Shown here in pieces: positions 35,586-45,458 of a stretch of DNA of 64,000 nucleotides. Source of the DNA: Aplectana chamaeleonis (Eukaryota; Nematoda; Chromadorea; Rhabditida; Cosmocercidae); the NCBI GenBank assembly GCA_029168955.1, contig JAPDOI010000066.1, positions 213,501 to 277,500 on the forward strand, given 5' to 3'. A model generated the notes under the pieces. The model made no database searches. It was not told where the DNA came from and worked only from the letters and a program-made list of their open reading frames with translations. The stretch's first letter is position 1. Each line of letters opens with the position of its first letter. The position numbers and the translations under genes were made by a program.

Positions 35586-36123
35586 ACTGTTTTGCTTCGC
35601 TACGGGAGGTTTATGATTTGGCGTAATAATATTTGTCAGAAACTCGTTAAAAGAAGTGAAACACTCGATGCATACATATGATTTGTCTTGAGATTTAACA
35701 CGGAAGAAACACTGAAAGCTCGTTGAAATGATGTGTCATTGATTTGGATGTGTTCTTTGTTACCAAAAATCGAAAAGTGAGTGTGGTTTTGAAAGTGCGA
35801 ATCACGCGCTCTCTGAGAACAAATGATCGCGCATACTATTTTGTGACTCCCATCCTAATTTTCATTTCTTGACGATTATATGTATGTCTAGGCTCAGTAA
35901 AACGCACGTGATTTGGCCAATCAAAACCACACTCACTATTATATTTTTGGTAACGAAGAACACATACAAATCAATGGCCTATCATTTCAACCAGCTTTCA
36001 GTGTTTCTTCCTTGTTAAATCTCATGACGAATCAAATGCGTCGAGTATTTTACTTCTTTTAACGAGTTTCTGACAAATATTATTAGGCTAAATCATAAAC
36101 CTCCCGTAGCGAAGCAAAACAGT
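35586..36123. mobile_element. 538-bp palindromic element with TA duplication
   Basis: The ends ACTGTTTTGCTTCGCTACGG and inverse are flanked by TA (35584-35585, 36124-36125). The arms pair along more than 200 bp each. Tc1/mariner-type MITE inferred. Confidence 0.75.
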
Positions 36124-36187
36124 TAGATAATTTCATTTCATTTTCGCGAAGGTTTCCTTCAGAGATGAGAAGAAGAAAACACGCCGT

Positions 36188-36735
36188 CCATGGCCTTTGT
36201 GCCCATTGCACCTGCTTGGCTTTTTAGGACACACGTTACTTTCCCAGGAGCCCTGCGCTGTCCCAGTTGGGTCCCGTCAACTTCGCGGCGCTCTTCGCAC
36301 TCCCACTTGGGTCCCGTCCATTTTTTGTGTCTCTCTGTGCACTCCCAGTTGGGTCCCGTCCACAGTTCCCGGCGCTCTTTGCACTCCCAGTTGGGTCCCG
36401 CCCACTTTTACCAGTGCGCTGCGCACTCCTACTGGGGTTCCGACCACTTTTCCGGCGCCCGACGCACTCCCACTTCGGTCCCGTCCACATTTCTCGGCGC
36501 GCTGTGCACTCTTACTTGGGTCTGGAACATTTTTCCCGGCGCCCTAGACACTCCCAGTTAGGTCCCGACCATTTTTCCGCCGCCCTACGCACTTCCCTTG
36601 GGTACCGCTTACTTTTACCGGCGCGCTCACACTCTTTTCCGGCGCCCTACGCACAGTCACTTGAGTCCCGTCCACCTTTTACGGCGCTCTACGCACTCTC
36701 AGATGGGCCCCGCCCACTTTATACAGCGCTTGGGT
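36188..36735 (-). repeat. Tandem array of about 42 bp (array E)
   Basis: About 13 degenerate units such as GGGTCCCGTCCACTTTTCC plus GGCGCTCTGCGCACTCCCA. The reverse complement (GGCGCCGGAAAAGTGGACGG, then GACCCAACTGGGA) aligns with array B in the same word order. It is the oldest-looking of the recognisable arrays. Open frames (up to 192 codons) are period artefacts. Confidence 0.75.
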
Positions 36736-36896
36736 CACGTCAATTTGTGTTCCGCACACGGAGCATATGGTCCCTGATGGACCTGGGGCAAAGCGTCTCT
36801 CGAGCTCTATTAGGTCTTATCACGTTTTCACTCCATTCCTCTTGAAAACCGACCAAACTTCTTATCACTAAATTCCTTCAGACACACACACACATT

Positions 36897-37124
36897 TTAA
36901 ATTTCGCTTTTTTTATATCTCGAGACCCACTGCGGGAATTTTTCTGAAATTTGGGTAATGTTGAGAACCCTTACTGCTCTATCTTCTGTGAAAGTCCCTT
37001 GTTTCAAGATTTCTCCCGAAGCAATATTCTGGAGGTGTGCGCAGAAGCAATCCTTTTCCGAATCAGGTGCGCGCTTCGCGCGCGCCACAATTTCCAAAAG
37101 GTTAGGCTCCGCTGAAGACGTCAA
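36897..37124 (-). CDS. Candidate 75-residue ORF, unknown product
   Basis: It starts MTSSAEPNLLEIVARAKRAP, continues through DCFCAHLQNIASGEIL and ends SRYKKSEI. A GCA|GTAAGG donor-like and ATTTCAG acceptor-like site delimit only 31 nt inside the frame, which is short for an intron. The ORF may be a relic of the adjacent repeat and no poly(A) signal was seen. Confidence 0.25.
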   Translation of the reverse strand: MTSSAEPNLLEIVARAKRAPDSEKDCFCAHLQNIASGEILKQGTFTEDRAVRVLNITQISEKFPQWVSRYKKSEI

Positions 37125-37138
37125 AGATTTGGCTCTAA

Positions 37139-38178
37139 AAAAAAGTTGTGAAATTCCTTTTGATTGATTTGGCGGTCAACAAATTATTGAAAGAGTGGCG
37201 AAATTCTATTGTAAATTAGATTTGGCGGTTAAAGAAACCATTGAAATGTTGTGAAGTTCTTTTGAATGAATATAGTGATTAACGAATTTTTCCAAATGTT
37301 GTGAAATTGTTGAAGATAGATTTGGCTGTGAACAAAGTCATGAAATGTAGTGAAATTTCTCTTATTGGATTTGGCGATTATCGAAATCTCTCAAATGTAC
37401 TGAAATTGAAGCAAAAAGATTTGGCAAGCGCACTGTAAATATTCAAAGGCAAATCACGCACCAGAAGGATGGACGCGTCTTCTGATCAGTCAGGTCCAAT
37501 CCGGTCCTTCCACTACCAGTAAACTAATTCTTCACTATTCAACGTATTAAAAGTTCCGAGGCCATGAATTTCTCAATCGTATAGTGCAAACAGTCCCTAT
37601 GGACCTGAGGGACCCTACTAGCGTCTGAAGGTTAGGGTCTGCAGTGCCGACAAGCCGGCCACAGCGCCATGCCTGACCCTTTATTACAAGTGTATAGAGG
37701 TAGAAAAAACTAACATGTATAATGTCACCCTGCATTGTCCCCAGTCCATATTAAGGCAATTTATTGCTAAGATTTCTATGGCGTTGTCTTATGTTTGCTA
37801 GATTCATCGATGTTTCAGCTTGGTCCCAATTAAACTCGACGCGAGATCCCTCCAGGCGCGTGATTTGACTTTGAATATTTATAGTGCGCTTGCCCAAATT
37901 TTTTGCTTCAATTTTACTACATTTGAAAGATTTCGACACTCGCCAAATCCAATGAGAGAAATTTCACAACATTTCATGACTTTGTTCACCGCCAAATCTA
38001 TCTTCAACAATTTCACAACATTTGGAAGAATTCGTTTATCGCTATATTCATATTATTATATTAAAATATATTATTATTATATTAAAATTTCAATGGTTTC
38101 TTTGACCGCGAAATATAATTTACAATACAATTTCGACACATTTTCAATAATTTGTCGACCGCCAAATCCATCAAAAGG
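37139..38178. repeat. Long inverted repeat with arms of about 310 bp
   Basis: The left arm (37139-37460) consists of GATTTGGCGGT...AAATGTTGTGAAATT units. The right arm (about 37850-38178) is its inverse with high identity, e.g. TTGTTGAAGATAGATTTGGC on both. The right arm carries an extra TATTATATTAAAA stretch (38055-38085). The spacer 37461-37850 has no supported gene. Confidence 0.85.
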
Positions 38179-38195
38179 AATTCATGAAAGTTTAG

Positions 38196-38395
38196 GTTCC
38201 TGGCAAATGTAAAGATTTGGCATGGTCATTTTTTCGAAAAATTAGAAGTATGCTCAGTTGAAAAGGGTAGGCAAAGAATAATGAAAAAAGTTCTGAAATA
38301 TTCCTGAAAACAATTGGGCGTAGAATCATTTGATTTTTGGGGAATGTAGTGAAATAGTTGAAAGTATCATTTGGCAGTCGAGTTTGAACCAACTA
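38196..38395. repeat. Dispersed 200-bp repeat, copy 1
   Basis: From TTCCTGGCAAATGTAAAGAT to CAGTCGAGTTTGAACCAACT the sequence is repeated inverted at 45134-45352. Confidence 0.85.
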
Positions 38396-38397
38396 TT

Positions 38398-38641
38398 GAT
38401 AAGAGTTGGGCAATACGAGAGATCACGTTGTATGAGCTTATCCGTAGAACATATCAAAGCAAAATCACGCGTGATATGGAACAAACATTTGATTTTACTT
38501 CACTCAATACGTGAAGACCGCGGACTTCCAGCTCCCGAACGAGCTTTTACTGCTTGCCTTATCAGGCGTGATTTTGCTTCGATATGTTCTACGGATAAGC
38601 ACATACGATGCGATCTCTCGTTTTGCACAACACTTATCGCT
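38398..38641. repeat. Foldback element
   Basis: The arms GATAAGAGTTGGGCAATACG... and inverse ...CGTTTTGCACAACACTTATC pair over about 75 bp, including CTTATCCGTAGAACATATC. Confidence 0.85.
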
Positions 38642-39028
38642 CCAGCCGCGAAGCGGCTGGAGAGGTTTGGTTTTGCCTAGGCCTTGTGATCACTTATAAT
38701 TTTATAAAATAGTTTATAGAATCTTTGGAACAAAATTTCTGAAGATTTCCTTCTGGATATAAGTGAAGGGGTCCAGAAGACATCTGCTGTCCAAATTTCA
38801 GCCAAATCGGTTCACAAACAACAAAGTTATGAGCCCGAAAGCTTAAGAAATTTTCATGGTGTGCGCCGTAGGCCGTGAGCCGTAGGCCGTAGGCCGTAGG
38901 CCGTGGGCCGTAGGCCGTGGGCCGTCACGCTTTTCAGTCCTCACTGCTATTAGACACTGCCAATGGTCGAAGGCAATCAACTTGGCAGACAGGTAAGTAA
39001 TCGATTTGTAGGTCAGTGGGGATTCTTA
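38634..39028 (+). mobile_element. Hairpin-ended segment leading into array A, copy 1
   Basis: It starts with the hairpin CCAGCCGCGAAGCGGCTGG and continues with AT-rich sequence, a (GGCCGTA)n heptanucleotide run at about 38866-38933, and CTCACTGCTATTAGACACTG. It then enters the 42-bp array. The same order, about 90% identical by eye, occurs at 42118-42504. This looks like the flank of a mobile unit that carries the minisatellite. Confidence 0.65.
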
Positions 39029-40800
39029 TGACGTCATCGGGACGTCGTGAAAAGTACTTCGGGCTTCTGATGACGTCATCGGGACGTCGTCAAAAGTGCT
39101 TCGGGCTTCTGATGACGTCATCAGGACGTCGTGAAAGTGCTTCGGGCTTCTGATGACGTCATCGGGACGTCATGAAAGTGCTTCGGGCTTCTGATGACGT
39201 CATCGGGACGTCGTGAAAGTGTCTCGAGTTTCTGATGACGTCATCGGGACGTCGTGAGAGTGCTTCGGGCTTCTGATGACGTCATGGGGACGTCGTGAAA
39301 AGTGCTTCGGGCTTCTGATGACGTCATCGGGACGTCGTAAAGTGCTTCAGGCTTCTGATGACGTGATCAGGACGTCGTGAAAAGTGCTTCGGGCTTCTGA
39401 TGACGTCATCGGGACGTCGTGAAAAGTGCTTCGGGCTTCTGATGACGTCATCAGGACGTCGTGGAAAGTGCTTCGGGCTTCTGATGACGTCATCGGGACG
39501 TCGTAAAAAGTGCTTCGGGCTTCTGATGACGTCATCGGGACGTTTTGAAAAATGCTTCAGGCTTCTGATGACGTCATCAGGACGTCGTGAAAAGTGCTTC
39601 GGGCTTCTGATGACGTCATCGGGACGTCTTAAAAGTGCTTCAGGCTTCTGATGACGTCATCAGGACGTCGTGAAAGTGCTTGGCTTCTGATGACGTCATC
39701 AGGACGTCGTGAAAAGTGCTTCGGGCTTCTGATGACGTCATCAGGACGTCGTGAAAAGTGCTTCGGGCTCCTGATGACGTCATCAGGACGTCGTGAAAAG
39801 TGCTTCGGGCTTCTGATGACGTCATCAGGACGTCGTGAAAAGTGCTTCGGGCTTCTGATGACGTCATCGGGACATCTCGAAAAGTGCTTCGGGCTTCTGA
39901 TGACGTCATCAGGACGTCGTGAAAAATGCTTCGGGCTTCTGATGACGTCATCGGGACTCCGCGAAAGTGCTTCGGGCTTCTGATGACGTCATCGGGACTT
40001 CGTGAAAAGTGCTTCGGGCTTCTGATGACGTCTACGGGACTTCGTGAAAAGTGCTTCGGGCTTCTGATGACGTCATCGGGACTCCGTGAAAAGTGCTCCG
40101 GGCTTCTGATGACGTCATCGGGACGTCGTGAAAAGTGCTTCGGGCTTCTGATGACGTCATCAGGACGTCGTGAAAAATGCTTCGGGCTTCTGATGACGTC
40201 ATCGGGACGTCGTGAAAGTGCTTCGGGCTTCTGATGACGTCATCGGGACGTCGTGAAAAGTGCTTCGGGCTTCTGATGGCGTCATCGGGACGTCGTGAAA
40301 AGTCTTCGGGCTTCTGATGACGTCATCAGGACGTCGTGAAAAGTGCTTCGGGCTTCTGACGATCGGGACGTCGTGAAAAGTGCTTCGGGCTGTTATGACG
40401 TCATCGGGACGTCGCGAAAAACGCTTCGGGCTTCTGATGAAGTCATCGGGATGTCGTGAAAGTGCTTCGGGCTTCTGATGACGTCATCGGGACGTCGTGA
40501 GAGTGCTTCGGGCTTCTGATGGCGTCATCGGGACGTCGTGAAAAGTGCTTCGGGCTTCTGATGACGTCATCGGGACGTCGTGAAAAGTGCTTCGGGCTTC
40601 TGATGGAGTCATCGGGAGATAGTGAACAGTGCTTCCGGGCTTCTGATGACGTCATCGGGACGTCGCGAAAAGTGCTTCGGGCTTCTGATGACGTCATCGG
40701 GACGTCGTGAAAAGTGCTTCGGCCTTCTAATGACGTCATCGGGACGTCGTGAAAAGTGCTTCGGCCTTCTGATGACGTCAAAGGGACGCCGTTCGAAGTG
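39029..40800 (+). repeat. 42-bp tandem array with GATGACGTCATC palindrome (array A)
   Basis: About 42 units of the form GATGACGTCATCGGGACGTC + GTGAAAAGTGCTTCGGGCTT + CT. Most units hold an exact TGACGTCA (CRE-type octamer) within a 12-bp perfect palindrome, and a second GACGTC 11 bp further on. Variants are GGG/AGG before GACGTC and AAAG/AAAAG length changes. Open frames of 60-126 codons on both strands are artefacts. Confidence 0.95.
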
Positions 40801-42117
40801 CATAGGACTCTAAACGAATACATTTTTTAGCTGTACTTGGATAAGGAGAGAGTGCCGTTTCCGATTCACAAAATACTTCCATGCAGGCCACCACAACGAT
40901 TTATTTTGGTGGTTAGAAGTTTTAGCCCAAAAAATCGCTTTCCGAAATTTCACTATCAGTCTTTTGTTCCTTCTTATTGTTAGGGGTCACTCATACTCCT
41001 AACCTCCCGCTCAGCCAGAGCGGTCCTTGCGAACGAAGAGGAAAGTGAATATGAATGGGATCTCATTCCTCCGCGCATCAAACCCCTACCGCCCCCCCCC
41101 ACCGCCACAGCGTGCCTCTGGAGTGATCCATACTCCACTCAGGATTAATTTATGAGAAATGGAATTTTCATCCTGTATCAGATATCTATTAGCATTATCA
41201 GTTATTGTTTACCCAAGAACTTGACAGAAAACGTTATCTCTCACAGCGGTGTCATTCATTACTCACTTGAAATCTGAGGCCCCGGTCATAGTTGGTGCTA
41301 TTTGCATCTGCATCCCCTCGCACCCCCCAACACCCCCCAACACCACCCCGGTCGATGCATATGTTTAAAATGATGGAGTGAGGTTGAGAAAATCTTTCGA
41401 TGCATCCAACTAGATATGACGATGATTACGTGGCCAACAGGATTGCACCTGTTCAGAGAAATAGTGAAGGCGAGTATGGTGAAGTCACGGAGGTAGCAGT
41501 AAGGTTAGCTTTCTAGTGATACGCAATGTTTTATCTTCGACCCGCCCACCCGGTGATTTTCTCATCCGCCGTCATCCACGTATTGCATGGATATCGACCG
41601 CGTCGGATACATTCAGTGATTTTCTCAACCTCACTCCATCATTTTAAACATACGTATCGACCGGGGTGCGGGGGGAGCAGGGGATACACCGAGTGATTTT
41701 CTCAGCTTCACCTCACCATGTTGTTCATACGTATCGACCGGGTGGGTGTTGGGGGTGTTAGGGTGCGGGGGATACACCGAGTGATTTTGCATCCCATTTC
41801 CAATGCATTCTGTGTGTATCGACCGGGCTGGAGGCGTCGGCTCATCCAACTATGACCGGGGCCTGAGTGACCACCATCGTCCCTTCCGCTCCGTCATGAC
41901 GGTGACGCTGGAGCATACGTACTTCACCGGAGGAGCGGGAAGGGCAGGAGGTGTGAATTCTATTCATACTCACCTCTTTGACCGAGCGGACCGCGCTGGC
42001 CGAGAGGTAGGTTAGGAGTATGAATGAATCTTATCGAGTCACATATCCGGAAAAAAACATTCTTTACGCCGGCTGAACACACAGGCCAACCTCTCGAGAG
42101 GAAACACTAATTCAGAC
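40801..42117. repeat. Foldback enclosing GTATCGACCGG modules
   Basis: Arms at about 40983-41062 and 41930-42028 are inverted copies (CTCATACTCCTAACCTCCCG against CGAGAGGTAGGTTAGGAGTATGA-like sequence). Between them are several GATACACCGAGTGATTTTCT and CATACGTATCGACCGGG modules in tandem and inverted order, plus CACCCCCCAACACC runs. Same modules as 15400-15640. Confidence 0.65.
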
Positions 42118-42504
42118 AGTATCGCTCCAGCCGCGAAGCGGCTGGAGAGGTTCGGTTTTGCCTAGGCCTTGTGATCACTTAGAATTTTATAAAATAGTTT
42201 ATAGAATCTTTGAAACAAAATTTCTGAAGATTTCCTTCTGGATATCAGCGAAGGGGTCCAGAATACACCTGCTGTCCAAATTCAGCCAAATCGGTTCACA
42301 AACAACAAAGTTATGAGCCAGAAAGCAGAAATTTTCATGGTGTGCGCCGTAGGCTGGCTAGACCGTGAGGCCGTAGGCCGTGGGCCGTAGGCCGTGGACC
42401 GTCACGCTTTTCAGTCCTCACTGCTATTAGACACTGCCAATGGTCGAAGGCAATCAACTTGGTAGACAGGTAAGTAATCGATTTGTAGGTCAGTGGGGAT
42501 TCTT
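42118..42504 (+). mobile_element. Hairpin-ended segment, copy 2
   Basis: It matches 38634-39028 from TATCGCTCCAGCCGCG onward, with small indels in the heptanucleotide run, and likewise leads into a GACGTC array. Outside the first base of homology the two copies differ, giving a shared left boundary. Confidence 0.7.
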
Positions 42505-42700
42505 ATGACGTCATCGGGACGTCGTGAAAGTGCTTCGGGTTTCTGATGACGTCATGGGGACGTCGTGAAAGTGCTTCGGGCTTCTGATGACGTCATCGGA
42601 GACGTCGTGAGGAGTGCTTCGGGCTTCTGATGACGTCATCGGGACGTCGTGAAAGTGCTTCGGGCTTCTGATGACGTCATCGGGACATCATGAGAAGTGC

Positions 42701-42905
42701 GGGACTATCTAGATGGTGAGGGGGCACTCAAGATTCAAGTCAGAAATGGAATGAACCACCGATCTATAACGCTATCAATCGAAGTATTTCTACAGAACTT
42801 CATCAACAACAATGATTGATAGCAGCATCAAACATCTTTTATCAGGTTTTCCATTCATTTTCATGGGAAAATCGTGGGTGACCCCCCCCCGTCTAGGATA
42901 GTCCC
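42701..42905. mobile_element. 205-bp MITE inside array A, copy 1
   Basis: It starts GGGACTATCTAGATGG (mutated) and ends CCCGTCTAGGATAGTCCC. The right flank is AAAAGTGC and the left flank AGAAGTGC, an 8-bp target duplication with one mismatch, suggesting a hAT-type element. Confidence 0.85.
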
Positions 42906-42997
42906 AAAAGTGCTTCGGGCTTCTGATGACGTCATCGGGACATCGAGAGAAGTGCTTCGGGCTTTTGATGACGCCATCGGGACGTCGTGAAAAGTGC

Positions 42998-43202
42998 GGG
43001 ACTATCCTAGACGGGGGGGGGCACTCAAGATTCAATTCAGAAATTGAATGAACCACCGATCTATAACGCTATCAATCGAAGTATTTTACAGAACTTCATC
43101 AACAACAATGATTGATAGCAGCATCAAACATCTTTTATCAGGTTTTCCATTCATTTTCATGGAAAAATCGTGGGTGAACCCTTCCCCGTCTAGGATAGTC
43201 CC
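42998..43202. mobile_element. 205-bp MITE inside array A, copy 2
   Basis: The ends GGGACTATCCTAGACGGGG and CCCCGTCTAGGATAGTCCC are perfect inverses. Exact AAAAGTGC lies on both sides (42990-42997, 43203-43210). The interior is nearly identical to copy 1. Confidence 0.9.
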
Positions 43203-43420
43203 AAAAGTGCTTCGGGCTTCTGATGACGTCATCGGGACGTCGTGAAAAGTGCTTCGAGCTTCTGATGAAGTCATCGGGACGTTGTGGAAACCCGGATAGT
43301 GGGCAGGTGTTCGGGACCCGTTGCTGCTCATCCGAAAAGTTGTGAAGACCACCCCGTAGAGTGAGCAGGAGCCCAGACTCGATGCTAGCCATCCGAGAAA
43401 TTATGCCCCGGAATTTGCGC

Positions 43421-43852
43421 AGGAGAGAACACCTTGCAAAACTTTTGTAAAAGAGTAAGGATTACAAGCATAGCAAGCAGAAAGATTGAAATGTTATGTG
43501 AGTCATGTCAGGTCATGTTGCCAGGCTGCTTTTCAGTTTCGTAAGGTCATTCACACAACCCCATTTTGAGTGCTCCCTCTTCCTTCTTCACCAGCCTACT
43601 GATTTTTCTGCAATAAATGGTACTTGCTTATTAGCATCCAAATTCAAAAACAAATTGTTAGAACTATCTCCATTCGCAGCTCAGCAGAGCTTTTTCATAT
43701 CAGATTCATGGAATCGAAGCGGCTGTTCTGCGAAGGAATGGGGCAACGGAAACGAAATAATGAGTATGTAAAACTGCTTTGTTCCACTGATGTGAAAGTG
43801 TCCAGATGGAATGGAAGGTAGTTTCTGACTGTCCCGGTTTTAAGTTAGTTTC
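43421..43852. other. Gene-poor stretch
   Basis: Overlapping plus-strand frames (43505-43771, 43624-43821) lack consistent splice signals. AATAAA occurs at about 43613. Nothing supported. Confidence 0.25.
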
Positions 43853-43854
43853 AT

Positions 43855-44046
43855 TTGAAAGCGAAGAACTGCAGGCAGATTCTGCATCCGGCTGTAGGCC
43901 AGCAGGCTTTCATGATTATCGACCGGGCTGGCTACGTCTGGGCGACCAACTATAACCGGGGCCTAAGGTCCCTGTCAGAGTTGGTTGAGAAAATCACCGT
44001 GGCCGACCCGTTCGATACGTATGAAAAACATGGAAGGTGCAAATAA
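43855..44046 (+). other. Open frame built from the GTATCGACCGG modules
   Basis: The frame reads MIIDRAGYVWATNYNRG and later FDTYEKHGRC. The same DNA words, in varying order and orientation, make up the repeats at 15.4 and 41.3-41.9 kb. It may be the remnant of a protein-coding repeat or simply an open frame in a repeat. Confidence 0.25.
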
Positions 44047-44164
44047 CACCCGGTTGAGCCAGATGTGGCTGACGCGATCAATATGAATGAATTATGTGGA
44101 ACGATATCATGGATATCATTCATTTCTTAGCTAATATCATGTGAACATCGGTCTTGTCAGCCAC

Positions 44165-44487
44165 ATCGAGACAAGCACGCTCATGCCGATCATTTTTTCC
44201 GCAGGGCTACCGTAACCCTCCTTAAAATTTTTTCCAAGTGTCAGCATGGTTATGAGCACATCCTAATAGCCAACAAACATGTTTGCACAATTTCGACCTT
44301 CTCAGCCACTCCCCAGTGGCTTCTCGAGGAGAGCGGTGTGTGAATGCTTGCATCCCGCTCCTCCGCTCTTTTATACCCGTATGTTATGAGCGTGTGTTTA
44401 CATTCGTTATCATGTTTTGTTCAAGAATGGTTACGGTAGCCCTGCGGAAAAAGTGATCGGCATGGGCGCGCTTTTCACATCGAGTGA
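44165..44487. repeat. Foldback element
   Basis: The arms GCTCATGCCGATCATTTTTT / CCGCAGGGCTACCGTAACC are inverted at GGTTACGGTAGCCCTGCGG / AAAAAGTGATCGGCATG, about 60 bp each. A CTCTTTTATACCC TATA-like site lies inside. Confidence 0.85.
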
Positions 44488-44633
44488 TTTTTCTGAGATA
44501 GTTTTACAACAGTTTGGGTCATTGATTCTTGTGACCACAGAAAGAGGACTGATCCAGTGGGGGAGATGAAGAGGTCTTTGTTCAGGAAATTCTTGCATGG
44601 GATATTACAGCGTAATATCAAGAAAAAGTGAAC

Positions 44634-45138
44634 AATTCTGTAAAGGGTCTCCCAAGCAGAAGTGGTTTGGTTAGCGTTACAAATGCTTCAACAAAAGGGG
44701 AACAATAGGAAAGCGGAAAGAGGAGAGTCTACAAAATGAACAATATCCTCCAAGAACTCTTTTCTTTTTCGAAACTTCCAAACAGCGGAAACAAACCGTT
44801 GTGGTATTTTACGAGGAAGAATTGACTGGTTCCCTAAAACAATTTAACATCATCTCCCCTTTTAATGATAGCTATTAGGTTCACATGCATATATACATAT
44901 TTTATCGGCACTCACATAATCAAAGTCCTTTATGGAGCCAAAAGCGCTTCCTCATAGAGAACCACAACGGTTTGTTTCCGCTGTTTGGAAGTTTCGAAAA
45001 AGAAAAGAGTTCTTGGAGGATATTGTTCATTTTTGTAGACTCTCCTCTTTCCGCTTTCCTATTGTTCCCTTTTTGTTGAAGCATTTGTAACGCTAACCAA
45101 ACCACTTCTGCTTGGGAGACCCCTTTTTTACAGAATAA
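44634..45138. repeat. Foldback element with arms of about 200 bp
   Basis: ATTCTGTAAAGGGTCTCCCA through the left arm is inverted in the right arm ending TGGGAGACCCC...TTACAGAAT. The arms share GAACAATAGGAAAGCGGAAA and AACTCTTTTCTTTTTCGAAA. Confidence 0.9.
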
Positions 45139-45352
45139 GTAGTTGGTTTAAACTCGACTGCCAAACCATACCTTCAACTATTCCACTACATTTTCCAAAA
45201 ATTAAATTTTTCTACGCCAAATTGCTCTCACGAAAATTTCAAAACGTTTTTCATTATTCTTTACCTCCCCCCTTTGACTGAGCATATTTCTAATTTTCCG
45301 AAAAAATGGCCATGCCAAACCTTTACATTTGCCAGGAACCTAAACTTTCAGG
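45134..45352. repeat. Dispersed 200-bp repeat, copy 2 (inverted)
   Basis: Reverse complement of 38196-38395, with a run of extra C in the middle (ACCTCCCCCCTTTGACTG). It lies about 110 bp from the start of array D. Confidence 0.85.
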
Positions 45353-45458
45353 AATTTCATTTATTTTCCCCAAAGGTTTCTCTTCTAACATGATTTATGC
45401 CTGGCGGTGTCAATTCAAAGTAAACCCACTGATGCCCTGCCCACCTCCCCCCCCCCCT

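Larger units (their letters stand above)
42505..43290 (+). repeat. Array A, second locus
   Basis: About eight to nine units of the GATGACGTCATC type, split by two 205-bp MITE copies (42701-42905 and 42998-43202). The last units decay into GTGAGCAGGAGCCC-like relic sequence up to about 43420. Confidence 0.9.

Noticed and set aside
39029..40800. CRISPR-like regularly spaced repeats
   Set aside because: The 42-bp units are contiguous with no unique spacers, no leader or cas genes, and the context is eukaryotic.
38634..42504. LTR retrotransposon with 38634-39028 and 42118-42504 as LTRs
   Set aside because: The copies are in the same orientation, but there is no gag/pol, primer-binding site or polypurine tract between them. 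They lead into arrays rather than bounding an internal domain.
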